Shown piece after piece: positions 34,360-42,833 of a DNA stretch of 50,340 bases (position 1 is its first letter; every line of letters begins with the position of its first letter). Made by a program: the position numbers and the translations under genes. The stretch covers positions 1 to 50,340 of the forward strand of contig JACQDB010000028.1 of NCBI GenBank assembly GCA_016201275.1. The letters run 5' to 3'. The notes beneath the pieces were generated by a model. It had not been told where the DNA came from, ran no database searches, and was given only the letters and a program-made list of their open reading frames with translations. The stretch comes from Acidobacteriota bacterium (GTDB lineage: Bacteria > Acidobacteriota > Blastocatellia > UBA7656).

Positions 34360-35957
34360 TTTACCATTCGCGCTTCGATCTGTTCGGCGGTGTTGCAGGC
34401 TTCGTCAACCAATCTGTCTATCTGGTTGCGGAAGTCTTCCGCTTCTTCTTTATCGTCCAGCGACGATAGATTAATCAAGACATTATAAAATGCGCCCTTC
34501 ACCGCCGTAAGCGCCAGTTGTCCGCCGACCGCCGCATCTGAAAGCGCGTTTTGATTGCCGATTTCGGCAAGCTCCGCAAGCCGCAGCAAAACCTCCAGCG
34601 CCGTTCGCGCTGTTGCCATCGGCACGAGAATCGCGCCGCGTGTAGCTTCGTTCATCTCTTGGGTGCGTGCCGCTTTTTCTGCATCGGTCGCTTTCGACAA
34701 CTTCATCGCCTGCATCACGGCGGCAAAACTCTGCGCGTCTTCGCTAATCAATTGGCGCAGGCGAGCGCCTAGTTCGGCGAGTTCCGATTGTAGCGCTTTT
34801 ATCCGCGCTTCGACATCGGCGTATTTCTTTTTGCCAATGGTGAGGTGGCAAACCATCTGTCCTAAAGAGGCCGCGAGCATTCCGCTGTGCGCCGCTACGC
34901 TGCCGCCGCCCGGAACCGGCGTATGGGCGGCAACCATCTCCGCGAAATTGCCAAGCGTGAAATCTTTGGCCTCGGTGTCGCCGCTGGTTGCCGTGACACC
35001 GTGTTCTCCTGTTGCCGTGACACCGTGTTCTCGTGTTGCCGTGTCGCTATCTTCGAGCGCAGCTACTAAACGATGTTCCAGGATTTGCTCTTGGCTGAAA
35101 TTTTCGAGTTGCAGATAAAAGTCCGACGCTTCGTTCAACGCTTTTTGCGGCACGAGGCCGACGATTTCTGAACCGACGATAGCGACGCCGTAGCGCTCGG
35201 CTTCGCGCTTGACCATCTCGAAAGCGCGATGCAGCGGCGTGCCTTCAAAGTTGACCATATTCATGGAAACCTGCACGATGCCGCGATCTGACAATTCAAA
35301 ACCAAGCGCCTTCACATAACGCAAGCCGCCCGACAGATAACGCACGGCGCGTGCGATTTTATTGGCGATTTCGAGATCACCAGTTCCCAAATTGATGTTG
35401 TACGCGATCAGCGGTGGACGTGCGCCGACCGCCGTGATGCCTGCCGTTGGGTGAACCGCTGCCGCGCCGAAATCCGGTTGGCGCGATTCTTTCACGGCGA
35501 TTTCGTCGCGTATGCCTTCAAACTGGCCTTTGCGAAGCGCCGCTAAGTTTTCGCGTTCGGGTCGCGTCGCGGCTTTTTCGTAGAGATAAACTGGAATGCC
35601 CAACTCTTGAAACATTCTTGCGCCGCAGGCTTTTGCAAGCGTCACGCAATCGTCCATGGTCACGCCGGCAATCGGCACGAAAGGGATCACATCGGTTGCG
35701 CCCATGCGCGGGTGTTCGCCTTTGTGAGTCGTGAGGTCAATCAATTCGGCGGCTTTTTTTGCCGCAGCGATGGCCGCATCAACAACAACTTCGGGCGGCG
35801 CAACAAACGTCACCACCGAGCGATGGTGATTGGCGTCGGATTCGCGGTCTAACAACACCGCGCCGTTGACGGCTTGAATTGCCGCGACAATTTCATCAAC
35901 GACTGCACGGCTGCGGCCTTCGCTGAAATTCGGTATGCACTCGACAATTTTTCTCAT
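34356..35957 (-). CDS. ftcD: Bifunctional glutamate formimidoyltransferase / formimidoyl-THF cyclodeaminase
   Basis: Histidine degradation and one-carbon metabolism: transfers the formimino group of formiminoglutamate to tetrahydrofolate, then releases ammonia to give methenyl-THF. ATG at 35957 (a TTG at 35966 is an alternative). The N-terminal transferase (about 1-300) starts RKIVECIPNFSEGR and has HKGEHPRMGATDVIPF with the catalytic His. The C-terminal cyclodeaminase (about 335-533) has TPVPGGGSVAAHSGMLAAS and the helical MNEATRGAILVPMATAR segment. The layout matches mammalian FTCD. The inter-domain linker contains a tandem HGVTATxE-type repeat encoded by 24 bp units. No other hut genes are in the window. 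Confidence 0.95.
   Translation of the reverse strand: MRKIVECIPNFSEGRSRAVVDEIVAAIQAVNGAVLLDRESDANHHRSVVTFVAPPEVVVDAAIAAAKKAAELIDLTTHKGEHPRMGATDVIPFVPIAGVTMDDCVTLAKACGARMFQELGIPVYLYEKAATRPERENLAALRKGQFEGIRDEIAVKESRQPDFGAAAVHPTAGITAVGARPPLIAYNINLGTGDLEIANKIARAVRYLSGGLRYVKALGFELSDRGIVQVSMNMVNFEGTPLHRAFEMVKREAERYGVAIVGSEIVGLVPQKALNEASDFYLQLENFSQEQILEHRLVAALEDSDTATREHGVTATGEHGVTATSGDTEAKDFTLGNFAEMVAAHTPVPGGGSVAAHSGMLAASLGQMVCHLTIGKKKYADVEARIKALQSELAELGARLRQLISEDAQSFAAVMQAMKLSKATDAEKAARTQEMNEATRGAILVPMATARTALEVLLRLAELAEIGNQNALSDAAVGGQLALTAVKGAFYNVLINLSSLDDKEEAEDFRNQIDRLVDEACNTAEQIEARMVN
34987..35034. repeat. 24 bp in-frame tandem repeat in the ftcD linker
   Basis: Two units, 34987-35010 and 35011-35034, identical except near the last base pair, each GTTGCCGTGACACCGTGTTC at the start. 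A partial third (GTTGCCGTG) follows at 35035. It encodes an eight-residue repeat between the two FTCD domains. Confidence 0.9.
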
Positions 35958-36063
35958 AGCGTTCAAGGTTCACCTTGCTGCAAAAAGAAAAAGCATCCTA
36001 CCCGATTCGCGCAAGGCTTGCAAAGAACCGTATCAACCGAGGCTGAATCCGGTTAAAAAATCC

Positions 36064-36354
36064 GGTAGTGGGTCAAGGAGGAGAGAAAAGAAAAGTTTGG
36101 AGTTCCGCCTTCTGGCGGTTGTTTCAGCCGCTAACAAGACCGCCTTCAGACCAATGGCGTTAAGTTGTACCGCAGACGGTCTAGTCTGCGGCGGACAGCA
36201 GCAAGCTAAGACTGGGATTTCGTGCGCTTCTACAACCAAGTCCGCCGCAGGCTAGACCGCCGGCGCTACATCTATGCCGCTATGCCGCTTCACTTCATGC
36301 CATTAGCCTGAAGGCGGAACTCCAAACTCTATCTCTCTCGATTGAGCCACTACC
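36064..36354. repeat. 290 bp element with terminal inverted repeats
   Basis: Outer ends GGTAGTGGGTCA (36064) and TGAGCCACTACC (ending 36354); inner arms GTTTGGAGTTCCGCC (about 36095) and GGCGGAACTCCAAAC (about 36313). Between them are further palindromes (CAGACGGTCTAGTCTG). It contains no ORF with coding character. With 35958-36063, which also shows no gene, it fills the gap upstream of ftcD. Confidence 0.8.
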
Positions 36355-36580
36355 AAAAATCCCTAGTTGCGAGATCAAGATGACCAATCAAAGTTGGCCG
36401 ATGAACGATGATTACAATCAAAGACAGGCACAAAGCACATCAGGCGTGAAAGCGGCAGAGAAGCGAAGCGCAAGGGTAGTGGTAACCGTCACCTTACGCC
36501 CCCGGCTTCCTGCCCTTGAATTATATAGGGAGTTTGACCCGGTTAACGAGAACGCGGAGAAGCCTGATGCACCAGGCGGT

Positions 36581-36922
36581 TTAGTAAAAGGTGTTCTCAG
36601 CCGTTATCGCTTTATGGTGACTGCTGATGGTTGGATGAAATTCGATTTTTTCATCATGGTCTTGCGTTGAACGAAATACAATCACAAATACTTCCTGCTC
36701 CTCGGTGCGATTCTGAGAAGCCAGTTCTTTTGACCATGCATTAAATTTACTGTCGCCTGCCAACTCGACCTGTATCATCGCGTTATTGGGTATATTTTCA
36801 AAAGCCCATTCCGGATTCTGAGAAATATAACCACTGAGGAAAGCAAGCAACATCGTGTGAATTTGCCGGAAATCTTCATGGGTGCGTTTGTGGCGTTTTT
36901 TTAATTCCTTACTCCAACTCAT
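36581..36922 (-). CDS. Hypothetical protein, second gene of a two-gene unit
   Basis: A protein of 113 residues. Its ATG overlaps the stop codon of the preceding gene by 4 nt (ATGA), so the two are translationally coupled. The N-terminus is Lys/His-rich (SWSKELKKRHKRTHEDFRQ), the middle amphipathic (MIQVELAGDSKFNAWSKELA) and the C-terminus beta-rich (QEVFVIVFRSTQDHDE). I recognise no DNA-binding helix-turn-helix and no family. Given the toxin-like resemblance of its partner, an antitoxin or accessory role is possible but not shown. Confidence 0.6.
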   Translation of the reverse strand: MSWSKELKKRHKRTHEDFRQIHTMLLAFLSGYISQNPEWAFENIPNNAMIQVELAGDSKFNAWSKELASQNRTEEQEVFVIVFRSTQDHDEKIEFHPTISSHHKAITAENTFY

Positions 36923-37234
36923 CTCTTGCCCTCCCTGTACCTCCTAACATATTGCCCGAAATTAGAAAGAATCTCTTTTTGCGCGATAGCTTGACCTTGC
37001 GCCTCAGAAACCTTCATGGGAAGGTGATTCACTTCTTCTCCGTCGGGTTTACGATAATGAGAATGTGGCGGTCTATGATAGTTATCGTAGCGCCGTATCC
37101 AGCATATAACTTCCATTTTTTTCCACCTCAAGCGAATAGCTGTAGAGCATGGTTGCATCATCTCGTCGAGAGAATTTCACATTGGCGCGAACTCCAAAAT
37201 CCAAGGGCAGACTGAAAGAGGTTTCATTCGCCAT
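36919..37234 (-). pseudogene. Frameshifted TumE-like (DUF6516-like) gene
   Basis: Two minus-strand frames join at a run of seven A (T run at 37116-37122). The upstream frame starts with ATG at 37234 and reads to LYSYSLEVEK. One base fewer in the run would continue into MEVICWIRRYDNYHRPPHSH and end at 36919, giving about 104 residues. The RYDNxHxxPHxH pattern resembles TumE-type toxins (DUF6516). A 4 nt overlap joins it to a second small gene. The shift may be a sequencing error, a real mutation or a slippage site. Read without joining, the downstream frame alone has a poor N-terminus (ATG at 37161). Confidence 0.55.
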
Positions 37235-37459
37235 GCCGCCGAATTATACATACTTCTTAGCTGCGTTCAATCCGACTCCTGGTTTGAGGACCTTGCTGCT
37301 GTCTGTGTTGTCTGCTAGGTGAGAGCAACCTTTTAAGAAAGGCCATGACTTGCCAGCGAAAGCCGATAACTTTTGCAACGAAGGCTTGCCGCTGGCGTTT
37401 TTTTAATGCTCAATGATATTTGAGAATCCTGCACGCCCGTGGACACAAAGGAGAAACTA

Positions 37460-39226
37460 ATGAAACGAGTGATTACGCTTGTCGCCCTGGCCTCTTGGTT
37501 GATGACGAGTTTGGTATCCGCGCAATCGCCTGCCCCTTTAAGCGCGCTGGCTAAAATGCCGGTCAAAGAAGTCACGATTTTCAAAGATGGTCATGCCTTC
37601 GTGCTGCACGAAGGAAAGATGCCTACGGATGGTGCGGGCAATGTCTTGATGGATTATCTGCCGACGCCGGTGCTAGGAACTTTCTGGCCGTACTCTGCTG
37701 ATAAAAATATCAAGCTCACCTCGGTTGTTGCCAGTGAACGCAAAGTGCTGATTGAGCGCACGGCATTGCGACTCATCGAAATGCTTGATGCCAATCGTGG
37801 CGCAGAAGTTATCCTCACCGAAAAACCTGCCTACATGGAAAAACCTGTGCCGTATGTGGCAACCCTGGTCGGCATACCGCGTCGCTCTTCGCAGGAACTC
37901 GAAGCCACCTCGCCACCTAACGCTGGCGAAAAGCTGCCGCAGAAAGGCGATGTCATTATTTTGAAAACCAGCGATGGCACCAAGGTCTTACCGCTTGAGC
38001 GCATACAGGACGTGACCTTCAAAAACGAGCCGAAGCCGACGGTCGGCGAAGAAGAGTTTCGCAACCTCCTGACCTTGAAACTGGATTGGTTGGGACGTAA
38101 TGCGGCGAAGACCGCCGAGGTTGGGTTGGTCTATTTGCAGCGAGGCTTGCGCTGGATTCCGAGTTATAAAATCACCCTCGATAATCAAGGCAACGCCAAC
38201 GTCAAATTGCAGGCGACGCTCATCAACGAGTTGGCCGATCTGGAAGATGTGACCGCAAACCTTGTGATCGGTGTGCCGACCTTTGCGTTCAAAGAAACCC
38301 TTGATCCGATTTCATTGCAGAAAGAGGCGACGCCATTATCCGGGTATTTTCAACAAAGCGACCGCTCGCAGTTGATGACGCAAAACGCCATCATGACGCA
38401 GACAGCGCGCATGGGCGAACGACGCGCCAACTCAATCAGCGACCAACCGACGGGCGACTTAGGCCCAGAAGTCACAGACGCAACGCAAAACGAAGATTTG
38501 TATTTGTTCACCGTCACCCACATCACCTTGAAAAAAGGCCAGCGCATGGCGTTGCCGGTGGCCGACTACACTGTGAAGTACAAAGATATCTACACGGTTG
38601 ACTTGCCGTTTTCGCCGCCTACGGATGTGCGTATGAATTTGAACAGCGAGCAGCAGGCCGAAATTGCGCGGCTGTTGAACGCGCCGAAAGCGACGCACAA
38701 GATTCGTTTGACCAATTCGAGCAACGCGCCGTTGACGACGGCTCCGGCGTTGATCGTCAAAGACGACCGCGTGTTGGCGCAAGGCATGATGACTTACACT
38801 TCGGTCGGTGGCAACGTGGATTTGGAAATCACCAGAGCGGTGGATATTCAGGTCGCCAAAAGCGAAAGCGAAACCGCACGCACACCGAACGCCACACGGC
38901 TGAACGGCGACACCTACACGCGGGTGGATTTGAATGGCTCGGTGAAACTGACCAACTATCGCAAAGAGACCGCCGACATCGAAGTGACGCGCTATGTGTT
39001 GGGCAACGTCACCAGCGCCACGCACAACGGCGAGGTGCGAAAAATCAACGTGATGGAAAGCGACCGCTACACGCCTATAGGCAACTATCCATCGTGGTGG
39101 GGCTGGTACAGTTGGCCTGCCTGGTGGTCGCAACTCAACGGCATAGGTCGCGTCAGTTGGAAAGTCAATCTCGAAGCGGGCAAGAGTGTGGATTTGAATT
39201 ACAACTGGAATTACTTCTGGCGTTGA
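37460..39226 (+). CDS. Exported DUF4139-like protein
   Basis: A protein of 588 residues. The ATG at 37460 is preferred to the GTG at 37439 because AAGGAG (37447-37452) is well placed and a signal peptide starts at once (VITLVALASWLMTSLVSA). The body resembles DUF4139-type proteins: VKEVTIFKDGHAFVLHEG at the N-terminus, RGLRWIPSYKITLDNQG in the middle, VTANLVIGVPTFAFK, and the late VKYKDIYTVDLPF with beta-sandwich repeats. These are predicted secreted beta-rich proteins with no known activity, sometimes called mucoidy inhibitor-like. It ends in a Trp-rich tail (SWWGWYSWPAWW). Alone in its transcription unit; two hairpin repeats follow. Confidence 0.82.
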   Translation: MKRVITLVALASWLMTSLVSAQSPAPLSALAKMPVKEVTIFKDGHAFVLHEGKMPTDGAGNVLMDYLPTPVLGTFWPYSADKNIKLTSVVASERKVLIERTALRLIEMLDANRGAEVILTEKPAYMEKPVPYVATLVGIPRRSSQELEATSPPNAGEKLPQKGDVIILKTSDGTKVLPLERIQDVTFKNEPKPTVGEEEFRNLLTLKLDWLGRNAAKTAEVGLVYLQRGLRWIPSYKITLDNQGNANVKLQATLINELADLEDVTANLVIGVPTFAFKETLDPISLQKEATPLSGYFQQSDRSQLMTQNAIMTQTARMGERRANSISDQPTGDLGPEVTDATQNEDLYLFTVTHITLKKGQRMALPVADYTVKYKDIYTVDLPFSPPTDVRMNLNSEQQAEIARLLNAPKATHKIRLTNSSNAPLTTAPALIVKDDRVLAQGMMTYTSVGGNVDLEITRAVDIQVAKSESETARTPNATRLNGDTYTRVDLNGSVKLTNYRKETADIEVTRYVLGNVTSATHNGEVRKINVMESDRYTPIGNYPSWWGWYSWPAWWSQLNGIGRVSWKVNLEAGKSVDLNYNWNYFWR

Positions 39227-39279
39227 GGTTGTATTTGTCCACGCCACAGACGAAAAATCCTGTAAAAAATACGGTAACT

Positions 39280-39379
39280 AGAGGGTGTCGCAGAATTCCA
39301 GAGACCGCCCATATGTTGTAGATAGTTAAACCATCACACACTATATCTGGGCAGAACATTCGTTTCTGCGCCACGCTCT
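39280..39379. repeat. Hairpin repeat family A, copy 3
   Basis: AGAGGGTGTCGCAGAATTCC at the left end; right arm CTGCGCCACGCTCT. The interior matches the copies at 4289 and 7479. It lies between convergent genes, 8 bp from a family C element. Confidence 0.9.
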
Positions 39380-39387
39380 AGCTACGA

Positions 39388-39485
39388 ATATAGCGGCTTG
39401 CAGAGGGGTGCGATTGGTTGAGAGGCGGTCACCGACCGCCTCTCAACCAAGTGTCGTGGTCGCGGGCAAATGAAATTCGCTATAT
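39388..39485. repeat. Hairpin repeat family C, copy 2 (inverted relative to copy 1)
   Basis: Ends ATATAGCG and CGCTATAT; central GAGAGGCGGTC/GACCGCCTCTC stem. Its reverse complement aligns with 11768-11866 over the full length with few mismatches. Confidence 0.9.
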
Positions 39486-39550
39486 AAGGCTAAAATGGCG
39501 TTGCCTTCTTTCGTCTGTGGCGCGGACAACGGATTGTCAAAGCGCTTCAC

Positions 39551-40693
39551 TCAATCAAGCGTTTTAGTTTTCAGCGTCAGCAATTTTTCTACGATGTCAA
39601 AAGCGGCGCGAGGGCGTGCCATCTGCACAGCGTTCTGTTGCATCGTGAGAAAGCGCGATTTATCATCGAGCAACTTATCAATCTTGTAAGCCAAGACTGG
39701 AAGATTGTTGCAGCGAATCGCTGCGCCTTGCTCCAACAGATGATCCGAGTTGCGCTCTTCTTGTCCGGGAATCGGGTTGACAATCACAAACACCAAGCCC
39801 ATCGCTAAGGCTTCCGAGGTGGTCAGGCCGCCGGGCTTGCCTAACAAAATATCCGCCGCCGCCATGTACTCGTCCATCTCTGTCGTATAACCCAAAGCTT
39901 TCACCGCGACGTGATGATTTTTCGGAATGCTGCTGGAAATCTTTTCCACTTCGTTGTGCAATTCTTGGTTGCGGCCACAGACCGCGATGACTTGCGCGGG
40001 GTGTTGCAAATGCAGGAGCGCCTGCAAAATGTAATTGACGGGACCAACGCCGAAGCCTCCGGCAGATACCAATATCGTCGTACAATCTTGTTTGAGTTTA
40101 TGTTTGTCGCGCATTTCGCGTTGGTCTTGGCGACGCGAAAACAGCGGGTCAATCGGAATGCCGGTGGTGGTGATTTTGTTGGCGGCGATGCCGAGTTTTT
40201 CCAAGTAAACACGAGTCTCATCCAGCGCCACAAAATAGTGTTCGTAGTGATGACATAGCCACATGGCGTGGGCGTCCATATCGGTAACGACGATAGCTTG
40301 CGGACTGTTGAGCCGACCTTTGGCTTTCAACCACGACATAATTTCCGCTGGCAGAAAATGCGTGCAGATGGTGATGTCTGGCTGGTACTGCTCGATCATT
40401 TTGATGAACGGTCGGGCGTTGAGTTTATCGAAGGCCAAGCGGCGGCGTTCGTTCTTCCAAGGCTTATCGAATTGATCGTAGAGCCAGCCCAAAGCATCGG
40501 GAGCGCGGTTGACCAAATCAATATAGGCTTTTGAGTAGAGGGTGCGAAAAATTTTGTTGGTGTATTGCAGCGCGTCAACGTGGCGCACTTCTTCAGCCGC
40601 GTTCATCTCTGCGATGGCGCGCTCGATGGCTTGCGCGGCGCGTATGTGACCAGCCCCAGCGGAAGCCGATAAAATCAAAACTTTTTTGAACAT
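39551..40693 (-). CDS. MGDG synthase-like glycosyltransferase
   Basis: A GT-B fold glycosyltransferase of 380 residues, of the GT28 monogalactosyldiacylglycerol synthase/UgtP/MurG type. The N-terminal VLILSASAGAGHIRAAQAI is the acceptor-side signature of this group, followed by ITICTHFLPAEIMSWLKAKG and VVTDMDAHAMWLC. The donor-binding C-terminal half has ILVSAGGFGVGPV and ADILLGKPGGLTTSEALAMG. It most likely adds a sugar to diacylglycerol or a related lipid at the cytoplasmic face of the membrane. ATG at 40693, divergent from ada with 96 bp between the starts. The sugar donor cannot be told from sequence. Confidence 0.9.
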   Translation of the reverse strand: MFKKVLILSASAGAGHIRAAQAIERAIAEMNAAEEVRHVDALQYTNKIFRTLYSKAYIDLVNRAPDALGWLYDQFDKPWKNERRRLAFDKLNARPFIKMIEQYQPDITICTHFLPAEIMSWLKAKGRLNSPQAIVVTDMDAHAMWLCHHYEHYFVALDETRVYLEKLGIAANKITTTGIPIDPLFSRRQDQREMRDKHKLKQDCTTILVSAGGFGVGPVNYILQALLHLQHPAQVIAVCGRNQELHNEVEKISSSIPKNHHVAVKALGYTTEMDEYMAAADILLGKPGGLTTSEALAMGLVFVIVNPIPGQEERNSDHLLEQGAAIRCNNLPVLAYKIDKLLDDKSRFLTMQQNAVQMARPRAAFDIVEKLLTLKTKTLD

Positions 40694-40789
40694 GGCTGTG
40701 CATACTAAAGCACCGCTGAATTAGCGCGCAAGATTCGGATAGAAGCCGCGTGTCGCCTTGTGTGAAGATACCCAGCGGAGGTGAAAGCG

Positions 40790-41935
40790 ATGTCAAAAAT
40801 ATCAAACGTCACAACCCAGACGCCTGCCTTGCCGGGGATTTCAGAAGATACTCTTTGGCAAGCAGTGCGGACACGCGATGCAAGCTTTGACGGCGTGTTT
40901 TATTACGGTGTCCGCACCACAGGCGTCTATTGCCGTCCGGGATGCGCTTCGCGGCAACCACAACGCGCCAACGTCTCGTTTTTCGCGCTGCCGGAAGCGG
41001 CTCAAAGCGCAGGGCTACGCGCTTGTAAACGCTGCCGCCCCGAAGTCGTTGCTCTGCGCGACCCGCAAGCCGAATTGATTCAAAGCGTCTGCCGCTTGAT
41101 TGATCTCAATTTGGAAGAACCGCCAAGCTTGGCGCGGCTCGGTCAACAGACACAGATTAGCCAATTCCATTTGCAAAGACTCTTCAAAAAATTGATGGGC
41201 ATCACGCCGCGTGAGTATTCGGAAGCGCGGCGCAACGAAAAATTCAAAGCCGAAATTCAGTCCGGGCGTTCCGTGACCGGCGCGATGTACGAAGCAGGCT
41301 ACGGATCAAGCAGCAGGCTGTATGAAAAAGCTGCCGTGCAAATGGGCATGACCCCTGCGACCTATCGCAAGGGCGGCGCGGGAATGCTTATCAGCTTTAC
41401 GATTGCGCCTAGCCCGTTGGGGCAATTGCTAGTCGCCGCGACAGAGAAAGGTCTCTGTGCCGTAAGGCTCGGCGATGATGCAGAAGCCTTGGTCGCCGGT
41501 CTGCGCGCGGAATTTCATCAGGCAGAAATACAACAAGACACCACAGCGCACTTGAGTGCGCCGCTTCAAACTTTGCTCGCTTACCTTGCAGGGCAATTGC
41601 CGCATCCCGCATTGCCGCTCGACGTGCAGGGGACAGCCTTTCAGAAGCGTGTGTGGGAGGAGTTGCGCCGCATTCCTGTGGGGGAAACCGCTTCTTACAG
41701 CGAAGTCGCAGAGCGCATCGGTCAGCCCACAGCGACACGCGCCGTAGCCCGTGCTTGTGCAACCAACCCTGTGGCGTTAGTGATTCCCTGTCACAGAGTC
41801 TTGCGCGCCGATGGCAACTTGAGCGGCTATCGTTGGGGTCGCGAACGCAAACAAAAGCTCTTGCGACAAGAGAGCAATTTTTTAAGCGCGAGCGGTGAAA
41901 ACATTTTCGATAATTTACCACAAGGAGAAAAATAA
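40790..41935 (+). CDS. ada: Bifunctional Ada: methylphosphotriester sensor/activator and O6-methylguanine-DNA methyltransferase
   Basis: Adaptive response to alkylation. The ATG at 40790 follows GGAGGTGAA, better than the GTG at 40781; 381 residues. The N-terminal Ada zinc domain has four cysteines (C48 and C52 in VYCRPGC, C79 and C82 in ACKRCRP), of which C48 would accept methyl from phosphotriesters. An AraC-type helix-turn-helix follows (about 95-190: LARLGQQTQISQFHLQRLFK, YGSSSRLYEKA). The C-terminal methyltransferase has VIPCHRVLRADG with acceptor C334. Domain order and length match E. coli Ada. It directly overlaps the alpha/beta hydrolase gene. Ada normally activates its own operon after methylation, so the hydrolase is probably induced with it. 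Confidence 0.97.
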   Translation: MSKISNVTTQTPALPGISEDTLWQAVRTRDASFDGVFYYGVRTTGVYCRPGCASRQPQRANVSFFALPEAAQSAGLRACKRCRPEVVALRDPQAELIQSVCRLIDLNLEEPPSLARLGQQTQISQFHLQRLFKKLMGITPREYSEARRNEKFKAEIQSGRSVTGAMYEAGYGSSSRLYEKAAVQMGMTPATYRKGGAGMLISFTIAPSPLGQLLVAATEKGLCAVRLGDDAEALVAGLRAEFHQAEIQQDTTAHLSAPLQTLLAYLAGQLPHPALPLDVQGTAFQKRVWEELRRIPVGETASYSEVAERIGQPTATRAVARACATNPVALVIPCHRVLRADGNLSGYRWGRERKQKLLRQESNFLSASGENIFDNLPQGEK

Positions 41936-42648
41936 TGAGTACGTTTATACTGCTTCACGGTTCCTGGCACGGCGCTTGGAACTGGCACAAGGTCACCCCC
42001 TTACTTGAACGAGCCGGGCATAAAGCAATGGCGTTGGACTTGCCAGGACACGGACGCGATTGGACACCTGCCTCTGAGGTCACGCTCGCAAGCTGTGTGG
42101 ACAAGCTCTGTGCCGTGTTGGATGCGCTCGCTGAACCAGCGGTTCTCGTCGCCCATAGCCGGAATGGCATAGTCATTTCACAAGCCGCCGAATACCTGCC
42201 AGACAAGATTAAAACGCTGGTCTATCTGGCGGCTTATCTCGTCCCCAACGGACAATCTATGATTGATCTGGCGCGCACCGATAGTGAATCCCTTGTTCTT
42301 CCTAACTTGACGTTCAATCGGGAGCAACATTCACACGAATTGCGCGAAGAAGTTTTCAGAGAAGCTTTGTATGCCGATTGCTCTGATGAAATCGTCGCGC
42401 TGGCACGGACGCTATTGACGCCGGAACCCGATGCCCCAGGCGCTACACGCTTGCAATTGAGCGAAGAAAATTTTGGCAAGGTTGCGCGTGTGTACATAGA
42501 ATGTTTGCAAGATCGCGCCGTCACGCCGTCTTTGCAAAAACGTATGTACTCCGCCTTGCCATGCAAGCAAGTGATTTCGATGAACACCAGTCATTCGCCA
42601 TTCTTTTCGGTGCCGGATGAATTAACCGCGCATCTGATGGCGCTGTGA
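41935..42648 (+). CDS. Alpha/beta hydrolase co-expressed with Ada
   Basis: A protein of 237 residues, EstC/hydroxynitrile-lyase-like alpha/beta hydrolase. It starts FILLHGSWHGAWNWHKV with the HGxW oxyanion motif; the nucleophile is S75 in AHSRNG (usual consensus GHSxGG, so both flanking glycine positions differ), the likely Asp is in LQDRAVTP, and the His in TSHSPFF near the end. It shares one base with the ada stop codon (TAATG), so translation is coupled. No signal peptide. Proteins of this group are esterases, C-C lyases or act on small plant- or polymer-derived esters. Why one is in an alkylation-response operon is unknown. Confidence 0.9.
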   Translation: MSTFILLHGSWHGAWNWHKVTPLLERAGHKAMALDLPGHGRDWTPASEVTLASCVDKLCAVLDALAEPAVLVAHSRNGIVISQAAEYLPDKIKTLVYLAAYLVPNGQSMIDLARTDSESLVLPNLTFNREQHSHELREEVFREALYADCSDEIVALARTLLTPEPDAPGATRLQLSEENFGKVARVYIECLQDRAVTPSLQKRMYSALPCKQVISMNTSHSPFFSVPDELTAHLMAL

Positions 42649-42670
42649 GGATGGAGAAGAGGGAGGTTAT

Positions 42671-42746
42671 CGCGTGACAAGATCGGGGTTGGCTATCGGT
42701 CAAACCGATGGACGCACCAGCGACTTTGTCACGCGCTCAATTTTTT
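42671..42746 (+). terminator. Intrinsic terminator of the ada operon
   Basis: Arms CGCGTGACAA (42671-42680) and TTGTCACGCG (42726-42735) are perfect, followed by CTCAATTTTTT. The large loop contains a second small stem (ATCGGT/ACCGAT). It lies 22 nt after the hydrolase stop. Confidence 0.8.
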
Positions 42747-42833
42747 GACCATCTCTATTTACGTTTTTTCATTAGCCGTGATAGTCTTAGTGCCAGCTTC
42801 AATCCCAAGTTTCTTGTTCTGGCATAATCGCTC

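Noticed and set aside
36380-36670. Plus-strand frame of 96 codons
   Set aside because: It overlaps the 3' end of the minus-strand gene at 36581, has no Shine-Dalgarno and reads as low-complexity basic sequence.
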